Shown here: positions 9,440 to 17,648 of the stretch, piece after piece
How the letters are laid out: each line of letters begins with the position of its first letter
Numbering within the stretch: the first letter of the stretch is position 1
Assembly: GCF_003111605.1 (NCBI RefSeq)
Contig: NZ_MZGU01000007.1
Coordinates: 52,913-116,912, forward strand
Direction of reading: 5' to 3'
Length of the DNA: 64,000 bases
From: Methanobrevibacter woesei
Lineage (GTDB): Archaea; Methanobacteriota; Methanobacteria; Methanobacteriales; Methanobacteriaceae
The notes under the pieces: generated by a model
What the model saw: only the letters and a program-made list of their open reading frames with translations
What the model was told of the DNA's origin: nothing
The model's database searches: none
Made by a program: the position numbers and the translations under genes

Positions 9440-9814
9440 ATGAATTTTAAAGGAACAGTAACAACCGGTTTGGGAAAAGCTGCATTTTTTTTATCTAAAG
9501 ATTTCTATGCAAATGAACTTGAGAAAAATTGTGGTTTCTATCCATTTCCAGGAACATTAAATATTATCATTCCTGATTCCTTTTTAGAAGATATTGTTAA
9601 TATTAAAAATTCATGTGAAGATGTAATTACTCCAGAAGATGGATTTGGAGCAGTTAAATATATTAAAGCTACTTTAAATGATAGTATTAATGGAGCTATT
9701 ATTTTTCCTGCAAAAACTACACATGAAGAAAATTATTTGGAATTTATTGCTAAAGATAAGCTTCGTGATACACTTAATCTTAAGGATGGTGACGAAGTTA
9801 CACTTGAAATATAA
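9440..9814 (+). CDS. ribK: CTP-dependent riboflavin kinase
   Basis: Archaeal RibK phosphorylates riboflavin to FMN using CTP. The 124-residue barrel protein has typical segments: MNFKGTVTTGLGKAAFF at the start, the CGFYPFPGTLNI motif, and RDTLNLKDGDEVTLEI at the end. A longer frame opens at 9383, but GGTGAT at 9431-9436 lies just before the ATG at 9440 and the extra upstream residues are hydrophobic and unlike the family, so 9440 is the start. It lies 80 bp after sepS. Next downstream are the FMN riboswitch and ribB, so both enzymes flank a sensor for their product. A T-tract after the stop (9818-9826) probably ends the transcript. Confidence 0.93.
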   Translation: MNFKGTVTTGLGKAAFFLSKDFYANELEKNCGFYPFPGTLNIIIPDSFLEDIVNIKNSCEDVITPEDGFGAVKYIKATLNDSINGAIIFPAKTTHEENYLEFIAKDKLRDTLNLKDGDEVTLEI

Positions 9815-9903
9815 GTCTTTTTTTTTAAAATTTTTATATAATTCTTTTTTTATTTTTTATACCAAAAACTATTTTATACATAATCTATATATTCACTTAT
9901 TAA

Positions 9904-10083
9904 GGTTCTCAGGGCGGAGTGAAAGTCTCCACCGGTGGTGATTACATATTCTGTATAAGTCCACGAGCATTCTGTAATGTTGATTTGGTGTAAATCCAAA
10001 ACCGACGGTGATAGTCCGGATGGAAGAGAATTAATTGATTTTGTTGCCCTGGTTCTATTAAATAGAACAATGAGGAATTAATT
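9904..10083 (+). promoter_or_regulatory. FMN riboswitch (RFN element) with translational switch
   Basis: The RFN core is plain: AGGGCGGAGTGAAAGTCTCC and ACCGGTGGTGA, then CCACGAGC, then ACCGACGGTGATAGTCCGGA and TGGAAGAG, in the conserved order. P1 is TTCTC (9906-9910) with GAGAA (10026-10030). Downstream, AATTAATT at 10029-10036 can pair with the same palindrome at 10076-10083, and CCT (10048-10050) with AGG of the GAGG ribosome binding site (10072-10075), around an inner hairpin at 10052-10068. GCCCTG (10046-10051) is also fully complementary to CAGGGC (9910-9915) in the aptamer. So FMN binding should favour masking of the ribB ribosome binding site. The aptamer is seen directly; the switching is inferred. 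Confidence 0.93.
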
Positions 10084-10770
10084 ATGAGTGAATTAAACGA
10101 TATAGAAAAAGGTTTTGAAGCTTTAAGAAATGGGGAATTTATTTTAGTATATGATAATGATGATAGGGAAGGAGAAGTAGATATGATTATCGCTTCTGAA
10201 TTTGTAACCCCAGAATCAGTAGCTACTATGCGTGATAATGCAGGTGGTTTAATCTGTAATTGTATCCATCATGACTTTTGTGAAAGTCTTGGAATTCCTT
10301 TCATGACTGATATAATGAATGCTGCTACTGATAAATATCCTGTTTTAGCTACATTAGCTCCAAATGATATTCCATATGATGAAAGGTCTTCTTTTTCCTT
10401 TTGGGTAAATCATAGAGATTCATTCACTGGAATTACAGATCATGATAGGGCTATGACTATTAGGGAATTAGCTTTATTATGTAAAGATGGAAAATTTGAT
10501 GAATTTGGTGAAAAATTCAGATCACCAGGGCATGTTTGTTTATTAAGAGGAGCTGAAGATTCAGTTAAAAATAGACAAGGACACACTGAAATTGGACTTG
10601 CTATGTGTGAGATGGCTGGTGTAACTCCTGTTTGTGTTGTTTGTGAAATGATGGATAGTGAAACTAATAAAGCTACATCTTTTGAAAAAGCTAAAAAATA
10701 TGCTGAAGAAAACAATTTAGTTATTTTAAAAGGTGATGACATTATTAATAAATATTTAGAAGAGTTTTAA
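10084..10770 (+). CDS. ribB: 3,4-dihydroxy-2-butanone 4-phosphate synthase
   Basis: RibB converts ribulose 5-phosphate to the four-carbon unit of riboflavin plus formate. The 228-residue protein is the stand-alone archaeal form without a GTP cyclohydrolase II half. The acidic metal-binding segment DREGEVDMI is at residues 27-35, and RSPGHVCLLR and RQGHTEIGLAM near 145-170 complete the active site. The leader is the FMN riboswitch described at 9904-10083; the GAGG ribosome binding site lies 9 bases before the ATG. It converges on the CobQ-like gene, 10 bp away. Identification is certain. Confidence 0.96.
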   Translation: MSELNDIEKGFEALRNGEFILVYDNDDREGEVDMIIASEFVTPESVATMRDNAGGLICNCIHHDFCESLGIPFMTDIMNAATDKYPVLATLAPNDIPYDERSSFSFWVNHRDSFTGITDHDRAMTIRELALLCKDGKFDEFGEKFRSPGHVCLLRGAEDSVKNRQGHTEIGLAMCEMAGVTPVCVVCEMMDSETNKATSFEKAKKYAEENNLVILKGDDIINKYLEEF

Positions 10771-10780
10771 ACTCTCTAAT

Positions 10781-12286
10781 TTATTTATTCCAAAGATTTT
10801 TTATTTCATCAAAGGTTAAATACCTGTTAAAACTAATTTCTGAAGCTAAACTAGCTATTTTTTTAATATCTAAATTCTTTTCAACAGTTTCAAGAGCTGT
10901 TTTTGAAAAAATATCATATTTTATTTCTATTTCTGGTGTAGTTCCTCTCATTTTAAGTTTTAATTTCTCAATTGAGTCAATGTAATCAACAGATGTTTCT
11001 TTTCTAATATAGTCAACTGTTGAATTAAATATTTCTTCATTGTAAACCTTGTTTAAGATTATTCCCTTTACATCTACACCTAATTTTTGAAGCATTTTGC
11101 TGTGAGCTACAATATCTACTGCTCCAGTTTCAATTCCACCCTTGTTTACTCCAGTTACAAGAATCATTGGAATATTTGAAGAAATAGCTATTTCACTAGC
11201 TGAGTATGGAACAGTCTCATTTAATGTTCCTGTAAATACGCTCATAACACCCTCTATTAAAACTATATCATAATCGCTCTGCTTTAATTTTTCAATTGTT
11301 TCACTAAATTCCATCCAACCTAGATGGCCTATTTTTATAGAGCTGTACTCTTCCATTTTACCTTTTGTTAAGTATAATCCAGGTATTAAATCTCTTACAT
11401 CAGGTCCAACTTTTAAAAGACCTACTTTTAAACCTTTTCTTCTTAATGCACCTGCAAGTCCTGTTACTATAAAGGTTTTTCCACTATCAGAACCTGTACT
11501 TCCAATCATTAAGAATTTAGGTTCATTATCTTTCATTTTTAAAAATTCATCAGATAATTTTTCAATTGGATAGTTAGCATCAATTCCTACTTCATGATTT
11601 AAGAATCTTTTAACCTCTTCATTTTTTCTGTAGATTTTAGTTATTTCCTTTTCATCAGCATCAAGGTAGTTTAATAAGTTAGAAACAATTTTAGGATTTT
11701 CATCAAGTAAATTATGAATCATTGTTCCTATAACATTTCCATCATCATTTACAGCACCTGAAAATATTTTTCTTTCATTATCTCCATAATTCATTCTTTG
11801 AATTTTAGAATAAAACAGTGGCTTTGCATCTCCAACAACATTACCGTAGGTATGTGTGTGATATCCATCAATATCCTCTGTTATTCCCTCTGTAATAAAT
11901 GAATTATTATAAACTTCAGCTTTTACTCTATCACTTGTTATTAATGGAGAAAAATTTACATCTATTAGTCCAAGACCTTCTTTTATAATTGGAACCTCTG
12001 ATTTTCTACCAATATCAATTTGGTTACCTAATAGCTGAAATCCAGCACAGATACCAATTATTGGCTTTTGATCCTGAGCCATTTTTACAATTTCTTTTTT
12101 TAAATCATCACTTATGTCTCCAGACTCAATTAAAGTTCCACCAGGTATAATCAATGCATCAAGCTCATCATTTGCTTTTACACCATTAACTAAACCATTT
12201 GATTTAACAATATCAGTTGGTAAATTTCCAAAATCTTCAAATCCAGGGACTGCACCTTTAACATAGGTAATTCCAATTTTTACCAT
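10781..12286 (-). CDS. CobQ/CobB-like fusion: amidotransferase domain then P-loop ATPase
   Basis: A 501-residue protein with two domains in the reverse order of CobQ and CbiA. Residues ~1-200 resemble a class I glutamine amidotransferase of the CobQ type, with nucleophile C80 in GICAGFQ and a possible active-site H191 in GTMIHNLLDE. Residues ~255-450 form a dethiobiotin-synthetase-like P-loop ATPase with GSTGSDSGKT at 262-271 and LIEGVM near 338. Methanogens carry such proteins annotated as cobyric-acid-synthase-like; the real substrate is not known to me. It ends 10 bp from convergent ribB and follows the glycosyltransferase gene by 10 bp on the same strand, so the two may be co-transcribed. 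It should not be called CobQ without evidence. Confidence 0.72.
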   Translation of the reverse strand: MVKIGITYVKGAVPGFEDFGNLPTDIVKSNGLVNGVKANDELDALIIPGGTLIESGDISDDLKKEIVKMAQDQKPIIGICAGFQLLGNQIDIGRKSEVPIIKEGLGLIDVNFSPLITSDRVKAEVYNNSFITEGITEDIDGYHTHTYGNVVGDAKPLFYSKIQRMNYGDNERKIFSGAVNDDGNVIGTMIHNLLDENPKIVSNLLNYLDADEKEITKIYRKNEEVKRFLNHEVGIDANYPIEKLSDEFLKMKDNEPKFLMIGSTGSDSGKTFIVTGLAGALRRKGLKVGLLKVGPDVRDLIPGLYLTKGKMEEYSSIKIGHLGWMEFSETIEKLKQSDYDIVLIEGVMSVFTGTLNETVPYSASEIAISSNIPMILVTGVNKGGIETGAVDIVAHSKMLQKLGVDVKGIILNKVYNEEIFNSTVDYIRKETSVDYIDSIEKLKLKMRGTTPEIEIKYDIFSKTALETVEKNLDIKKIASLASEISFNRYLTFDEIKNLWNK

Positions 12287-12296
12287 TTTTTACCTC

Positions 12297-13298
12297 TTAA
12301 AAGTTTCCTTTTGAATTAACATTTAATTTTTTAAACTCTTCATAATCCTTTGAATTAAGTACATTGTTGAAGGTATCTTGATTTCCTTTAGACATATACT
12401 TTTTAAAATCTTCTATGTATGGACTATTGACAATCTTTTTAAATTGTCTTTTGCTACGTTTATAAAATTCTTCTACTGCATCTTCTGTTATTGAATTAAG
12501 TGTTAATCTATAAGCATTAATTGCAAAATTTATTAGTTCTTCTTTATAAATTTCGTAGTTTCCAGTTTCCACAAATATTTTAAAGAATTCTTCCCCACTT
12601 GGAATAACATCAAAGAATTTTTCATCGCATTTTGCTGTTATTGAGTTTTCATGACTTCTTCTGTAGTATAGGTATTCTTTTATTATTGAAATACGATTAG
12701 CTCTAAGCCAAATATTGAAAAAGAATGGTGCATCTTCAAAGTAAATACCTTCAGGAAATTTTGCATTAATCCTTTCTAAATAGCTTCTTTTGTATATTTT
12801 CTGACAGGCACTTACAGATAAATGGAATAAGAATTCTTTAGTTTGCTGATAATTAAAAACAGTATCTTTAAATCTTTTGTCAAACTTATCCAAGTTAAAC
12901 CAGTCATTTTTTTTCTCTTCACCAGTGTTTTCTTTATAATTAATCATCTGAAACATTGTAATATCTGTATTTTTATTTTTTGCTTCATTATATGCAGTTT
13001 CCAATGCATTATCTACTAACCAGTCATCTGCATCTAAAAATGCAATATATTCTCCTTTAGCTAGTTCCATTCCTTTGTTTCTACTAGCTCCAAGACCTAT
13101 GTTTTCTTGATTAATTATTTTGAATCTGCTATCTTTTGAATATTCAGCTAGTATTTCCTTACTTTTATCAGTTGATCCATCATTTAAACAGATAACTTCA
13201 ATTTCTTTTAGTGTTTGCCTAATTACACTATCCAAACATTCTCTAAGATATTTTTCACCATTAAATACAGAGATAATTAAAGATACTTTTATTTCCAT
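12297..13298 (-). CDS. Family 2 glycosyltransferase
   Basis: A 333-residue cytosolic or membrane-associated sugar transferase with an N-terminal GT-A fold. It has VSLIISVFNGEKYL at the start, a nucleotide-binding LNDGSTD near residue 38-44, and the metal-binding DADD at 89-92 followed by W. The C-terminal third is helical and lysine-rich, with no obvious membrane span. The product is probably a glycan for the cell surface or for glycoprotein; donor and acceptor cannot be read from the sequence. It is 10 bp upstream of the CobQ-like gene. The 86-bp gap before it contains an exact mini-ORB sequence on the minus strand (13344-13356). Confidence 0.85.
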   Translation of the reverse strand: MEIKVSLIISVFNGEKYLRECLDSVIRQTLKEIEVICLNDGSTDKSKEILAEYSKDSRFKIINQENIGLGASRNKGMELAKGEYIAFLDADDWLVDNALETAYNEAKNKNTDITMFQMINYKENTGEEKKNDWFNLDKFDKRFKDTVFNYQQTKEFLFHLSVSACQKIYKRSYLERINAKFPEGIYFEDAPFFFNIWLRANRISIIKEYLYYRRSHENSITAKCDEKFFDVIPSGEEFFKIFVETGNYEIYKEELINFAINAYRLTLNSITEDAVEEFYKRSKRQFKKIVNSPYIEDFKKYMSKGNQDTFNNVLNSKDYEEFKKLNVNSKGNF

Positions 13299-13343
13299 CT
13301 TTTATCACTTATTTTAAATTTAAAATAGTTTTTAAGACATCAA

Positions 13344-13356
13344 TTTCAAGTGTAAA
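13344..13356 (-). repeat. Isolated exact mini-ORB sequence outside the origin
   Basis: The minus strand reads TTTACACTTGAAA, identical over 13 bases to the core at 627-639. It is intergenic, 46 bp upstream of the glycosyltransferase start. It could bind Orc1/Cdc6 or be chance. Confidence 0.45.
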
Positions 13357-13384
13357 AATTTTTTAAAAAAAAGTTTAATTAAAG

Positions 13385-14749
13385 TTATAAGTTTGAAAGT
13401 ACACTCATAGCTTTAATAATTTTTAAATCATCTAATGGTTTTGCTTGGATTTGTAATCCAACAGGAATGTCTTCTACTTCTCCTGCTTTGATGCTACCTG
13501 CTGGAATTCCTCCTAAGTTTGCAATTACAGTTAAAATATCGTATACATACATTTCCATTGGAGTTAATTCTTCTCCAATTTTATGAGGAAGTTTAGGAAC
13601 AGTAGGACCTACAATCAAATCTACATTTTCAAGCATTGCATTAATTTCATTTCTAATTAAAGATCTTGCTTGTAAAGCTTTTTTGTAGTATTTTCCACTG
13701 TATTCTTTTTGTGAAATAAGAGAACCCATTTTAATTCTTCTTAAAACTTCATCTCCACAAACTTCTTCTATTCTATAACCGTAATCTCTTCCATCATATT
13801 TTCTAGTAGCTGAGAAGAATTCTACATAGTTAATTAAGTAATATGTTGGTAAACAAAGTTCTAAATGATCAAAACTTACTTCAACAAGTTCAGCACCTGC
13901 ATCAACAAGTTTTTGGATTGCTTTATTAACAACTTTATTTATTTTATCATCAGTTACTTCAATAAAGTCATTACATACAGCTATTTTCATTCCTTCAAGG
14001 GATTTCTCTTCAAGAACTGAAGTAAAATCAATATCACTATGTAGGGAAGTACATTCACTTGAATCATAATCAACAATTGTATTTAAAGCAAGTGCAATTC
14101 CACTAGGGTCATTTGCAAAAGGTCCAATTTGATCTAAACTCATGGATAAATCTAATAAACCTTGTCTTGAAACAAGACCATAAGTTGGTTTAAATCCAAT
14201 AACTCCACAATGGGAAGCAGGATTTCTAATTGATCCTCCAGTATCTGAACCTAAAGTTATATCACACATTTCTGCAGCTATTGCAGCAGCACTTCCTCCA
14301 CTGGATCCACCTGGAATTCTACCCATTGCAGCTGGGTTTTCAGTTGGACCGTACATTGAGGTTTCAGTTGAACTTCCTGCAGCAAATTCATCCATATTTG
14401 TTAATCCGATAATTATTCCATCTTCTTCAAGGATTTTTTCAATTACAGTTGCATTATAACTTCCTTTATAATTTTCCAATGTTTTAGAAGCTGCAGATAC
14501 AATTAAATCTTCAACATTTATATTAGCTTTAATTCCAAATACTAATCCACTTAAACAACCTACTTTTTCACCATTAGCTATTTTTTCATCAATTTTTTCA
14601 GCTTGTTTAAGTGCTGCTTCATAATTTTTTTCTACAAAAGCATTAATAGAATCATTTTTTTCATCAATGACTTTAATGAAATGTTCTACATTTTCTTTTG
14701 CAGTCATTTCTTTATTTTGAATGGAATTTAATTTTTCAATAACATTCAT
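13385..14749 (-). CDS. gatA: Glu-tRNA(Gln)/Asp-tRNA(Asn) amidotransferase subunit A
   Basis: GatA is the amidase of GatCAB, which releases ammonia from glutamine and amidates misacylated tRNA. The catalytic triad is visible: K74 in GIKANI, cis-Ser S149 in GGSSGGS, and nucleophile S173 in GSDTGGSIR. At 454 residues it has the normal length. Methanogens also use GatDE for Gln-tRNA, so GatCAB here probably makes Asn-tRNA, working with a non-discriminating AspRS such as the aspS product at 31532. gatB and gatC are not adjacent. The gene begins with ATG at 14749; a GGTGTTCTAATG context gives a GGTG ribosome binding site. Confidence 0.95.
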   Translation of the reverse strand: MNVIEKLNSIQNKEMTAKENVEHFIKVIDEKNDSINAFVEKNYEAALKQAEKIDEKIANGEKVGCLSGLVFGIKANINVEDLIVSAASKTLENYKGSYNATVIEKILEEDGIIIGLTNMDEFAAGSSTETSMYGPTENPAAMGRIPGGSSGGSAAAIAAEMCDITLGSDTGGSIRNPASHCGVIGFKPTYGLVSRQGLLDLSMSLDQIGPFANDPSGIALALNTIVDYDSSECTSLHSDIDFTSVLEEKSLEGMKIAVCNDFIEVTDDKINKVVNKAIQKLVDAGAELVEVSFDHLELCLPTYYLINYVEFFSATRKYDGRDYGYRIEEVCGDEVLRRIKMGSLISQKEYSGKYYKKALQARSLIRNEINAMLENVDLIVGPTVPKLPHKIGEELTPMEMYVYDILTVIANLGGIPAGSIKAGEVEDIPVGLQIQAKPLDDLKIIKAMSVLSNL

Positions 14750-14836
14750 TAGAACACCTGCATAATAAATAAGATATTTTTAAATTTATTTTTCAATCCT
14801 TAAATAGTTATTTTTTTAGCCTATTTTATATTTATT

Positions 14837-15901
14837 TTATTTCACTCCACTTCCAATTTTTAATAATGGGAATTTACTCATTGTCCATATTAATGCCCAA
14901 CTAACACTTATTAATATTATTGAAGAAACTGGAAGCCATAAATAGGCATTTGTTTTTAAAATAGCCGATAATGGTGTACAATAGAATAGAATTCTAAGTA
15001 ATATGTAATGTGAGAAGTAAATTCCAAAACTACAGCTACTAAATAAAACAATTGCTTTTCCTAATGTTTGTTGTTTCAATGGCTTGATGGAGTCTTTTAT
15101 CATTTTAACATCTGCATACTTAAACATTATAAATAAACCTGCAGTTTCAGCTATTACAAATATATTAAAGAAGTCAATTGGTGCTAAAGCTGTACTTCCC
15201 CATCCTTTTAAGACGATTAATGTGAAATGTCCAAGTATTCCTACAATAAATAATAATGCTCCTATTCCAAAGGATTTCTTTTTTGAATATTTGAATTCAT
15301 GATTATGGAGATATGATCCTAAGATAAAGTATCCAAATACTGGGAAGAAGTAAAAGACTACTTTAAAATTATATTTCATGTTTGGATAGTCGAAAAATCC
15401 TATTGTATATAATAGGGATAGAATAACTGTTATTAATATAAGATATTCTGCTCCTTTTTTATATTCTCTTATAAAACTGCTTACAACAGGAACTAATAGA
15501 TAAACACCAATTAATGACCATATAAACCAGAATATAGCACTATAATCTCCTACACCAAATGCAGTGTCCATAAGAAATGTTGGTGTTAAGTCATAGTTTA
15601 AAAATATAATTCCAATTAAAATATAGGTTATAATCCAAAATACAAAAGGCAGTACAACACGTTTAAATCGCTTTTTTAAGAATTCTTCAATTACATGTTT
15701 TCTTGTTAATAATAAGGCTCCACTTACTGTGAAAAATAAGGGTACTCCAACACGGGTTAATGAAAAGAATCCTGAACAAAAAAGCCAGCTATTAAAATCA
15801 TAGGAAAATAATCGTGTTAAATGTCCAACTACAACAAGAATAATTGCAAGTGAACGTACTTCATCTAAATATAAAATTCTCTTAGGGCTTATTTCCATCA
15901 T
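14837..15901 (-). CDS. Membrane acyltransferase, acyltransferase_3 family
   Basis: A 354-residue polytopic protein with about ten hydrophobic segments. The start ISPKRILYLDEVRSLAIILVV and the VVGHL that follows are the signature of the OafA/WecH-type acyltransferase_3 family, with the conserved histidine near residue 26. GVPLFFTVSGALL is the second family motif. These enzymes O-acetylate sugars or peptides on the outer face of the membrane. Two ATGs are possible, 15901 and 15898; AGAGG in the leader is spaced 4 bases from the first and 7 from the second, so the second may be used. It is monocistronic and divergent from the HAD gene. The substrate is unknown. Confidence 0.85.
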   Translation of the reverse strand: MMEISPKRILYLDEVRSLAIILVVVGHLTRLFSYDFNSWLFCSGFFSLTRVGVPLFFTVSGALLLTRKHVIEEFLKKRFKRVVLPFVFWIITYILIGIIFLNYDLTPTFLMDTAFGVGDYSAIFWFIWSLIGVYLLVPVVSSFIREYKKGAEYLILITVILSLLYTIGFFDYPNMKYNFKVVFYFFPVFGYFILGSYLHNHEFKYSKKKSFGIGALLFIVGILGHFTLIVLKGWGSTALAPIDFFNIFVIAETAGLFIMFKYADVKMIKDSIKPLKQQTLGKAIVLFSSCSFGIYFSHYILLRILFYCTPLSAILKTNAYLWLPVSSIILISVSWALIWTMSKFPLLKIGSGVK

Positions 15902-15982
15902 ATATCCTCTTAAATTAAGTTTAATATCTAAATTTATGTTATAAAGTTTATTTAAATATTTTTATAATTTTAGAGATATTTT

Positions 15983-16010
15983 TTGTTATTTATTATAAGT
16001 TATAAGTTAT
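15983..16010. repeat. Small cluster of heptamers like the parA-upstream array
   Basis: Four contiguous 7-mers in one phase, TTGTTAT, TTATTAT, AAGTTAT and AAGTTAT, lie in the gap between the acyltransferase and HAD genes. Three of the four have TTA at positions 4-6 after a G, like the array at 23211-23651. It may be a secondary site for the same protein, or chance in A+T-rich DNA. Confidence 0.35.
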
Positions 16011-16070
16011 AATCTTTTTAAAAATTTAAATATATTGATTAATAAACATTTATTATAGAAAGGGATTTTC

Positions 16071-16865
16071 ATGAAAAAAGCTATTGTTTTTGATAATTCA
16101 GGTACATTGCTTGAAAGATATCGTGTTATTAAAGATATTGCAAATAATTCTATTTTTACAGATGTTAATTCACTTGACTTAATTGATTCTAATTCAAGTT
16201 TGGCATTAGTTGTACTTCAGATGAATGCAAGTGTCCTTTCATCACTTAATCAGGATTATCTCATTTCTAATTTAATTAGAGATAATGATATTGAGTTTGA
16301 TGTAAGTTTTACTACAAAAGATATTTCAAAATCTGAATTAAAGGAAATTATTTATAATGAGAAAATAGCTACTATTAAAGATATTACTGATGGTTTTGAT
16401 ACACTTCATGAGAAAATTCCTCAAATGGAATTATGTAATGGTTCAGCATTAATTATTGACATTGATAAAAAGGTAATTTCTTATACTATTACATCTGCAG
16501 GTAGATTATTCCCTGAAGTTTTGAGCACTGTTGAAGAACTAAAAAACAGGGGTATTGAGTTGTTTATCGCTTCAGGTGATAGAAAAGGAGCTATTTCTAG
16601 ATTAGCATGCATGCTTAATATTAATGAGAATAATGCATTTGGAACTGTTTCTACAGCTCAAAAATGTGAAATTGTTTCTGATTTACAATCTAAAGGTTAT
16701 AAAGTAATGATGGTTGGAGATGGTCTTAATGATCTTCTTGCTTTTAAAAAAGCTGATGTTTCTGTTTTAACTTTAGAACAAAAAGAAGAAGTATCTCCAA
16801 AACTTTATAATAAAACTGATTTTGTAGTTGAAGATATATCTCAGATATTAGATATTACTTTTTGA
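16071..16865 (+). CDS. HAD-family phosphatase resembling the P-domain of P-type ATPases
   Basis: A soluble 264-residue HAD hydrolase. Motif I is D8-N-S-G-T, close to the DKTGT of P-type ATPases rather than the DxDGT of ordinary HAD phosphatases. Motif II is near SGDR (about residue 168) and motif III is the MVGDGLNDLLAF segment near 222-233, which again looks like the P-type GDGxNDxxAL. There are no membrane segments. Similar soluble proteins exist in methanogens (the MJ0968 type), where they act as phosphatases of unknown biological substrate. The ribosome binding site is AAGGGA. The 3' end overlaps the convergent TIM-barrel gene by 25 bp. Confidence 0.78.
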   Translation: MKKAIVFDNSGTLLERYRVIKDIANNSIFTDVNSLDLIDSNSSLALVVLQMNASVLSSLNQDYLISNLIRDNDIEFDVSFTTKDISKSELKEIIYNEKIATIKDITDGFDTLHEKIPQMELCNGSALIIDIDKKVISYTITSAGRLFPEVLSTVEELKNRGIELFIASGDRKGAISRLACMLNINENNAFGTVSTAQKCEIVSDLQSKGYKVMMVGDGLNDLLAFKKADVSVLTLEQKEEVSPKLYNKTDFVVEDISQILDITF

Positions 16866-17584
16866 CTTTTCAACACTTTTTCAAATGTATTTAACTCTAA
16901 AATTCCTTTATTAACTTTTTTTAACAATTCTAAATCTAATGTGCCTTCACCTAAGGATACATGCTGGTCTTTTATGCCATCATTGTCATTTAAGTGAAAA
17001 TAGCTAATATTTTTCAAATCAAAAAATTCACTACAGTATTCAGTTGTATTTGCATGACCAGTGTCAATTGTAATATTTGAGCCACTACCTTCGCTGATTC
17101 TTTCAATATCTTCAGGAGTAGTTCCTAAAAACTTTGCACGATTTGGCATATTTTCAACAGAAACAATTACATTTTTTTCTTTTCCATAATCAACTAATTC
17201 TCCAACAGATTCAATAGCAATCTCAGTAGCCATATCTTTAATTCTTTTTTCAATTCTTCCAATATGTCCTGGATGTAAAGTTATTGCAGTTGCTGATATT
17301 TCTGCTGCCAAATCTATTGTTTCAAAAAGTTGTCTTTTACTTTCTTCTTTTATTCCTCTATTTATACTAGCTACATTTAAGTCGACATTGGGAGCATGGA
17401 TGCATATTTCTAAAGATGTGTTTTTTAGCGGTTCTAAAAGATGGCTATTTTCTAATAGATAACCTGGAGCATAAGGACCTTCTGATAATAATTCTATCAT
17501 TTCAAAATTATTTTCTTTAGCTATTTTTTCCATATCTTCTAATGATTTCATAAATAAAGCTAATGTTGAAAATCCTAATTTCAT
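16841..17584 (-). CDS. TIM-barrel sugar-phosphate isomerase/AP-endonuclease-like protein
   Basis: A 247-residue protein of the xylose-isomerase-like TIM-barrel superfamily. The start MKLGFSTLALF, the metal-site segments ICIHAPNVDLN, ITLHPGHIG, VSVENMPNR, ITIDTGHAN and FHLNDNDG occur in the usual order, with the E, D and H ligands in place. Members include endonuclease IV, epimerases and isomerases. The short length and lack of DNA-binding loops favour a sugar or sugar-phosphate enzyme over endonuclease IV. It converges with the HAD gene (25-bp overlap) and is divergent from leuA by 64 bp. The exact reaction is unknown. Confidence 0.75.
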   Translation of the reverse strand: MKLGFSTLALFMKSLEDMEKIAKENNFEMIELLSEGPYAPGYLLENSHLLEPLKNTSLEICIHAPNVDLNVASINRGIKEESKRQLFETIDLAAEISATAITLHPGHIGRIEKRIKDMATEIAIESVGELVDYGKEKNVIVSVENMPNRAKFLGTTPEDIERISEGSGSNITIDTGHANTTEYCSEFFDLKNISYFHLNDNDGIKDQHVSLGEGTLDLELLKKVNKGILELNTFEKVLKSQKVISNI

Positions 17585-17648
17585 ATTTTATATTTATATA
17601 GTTAGAATATAATAAAATTATAGTACTATTAAAAAAGGACGTTTTAAT

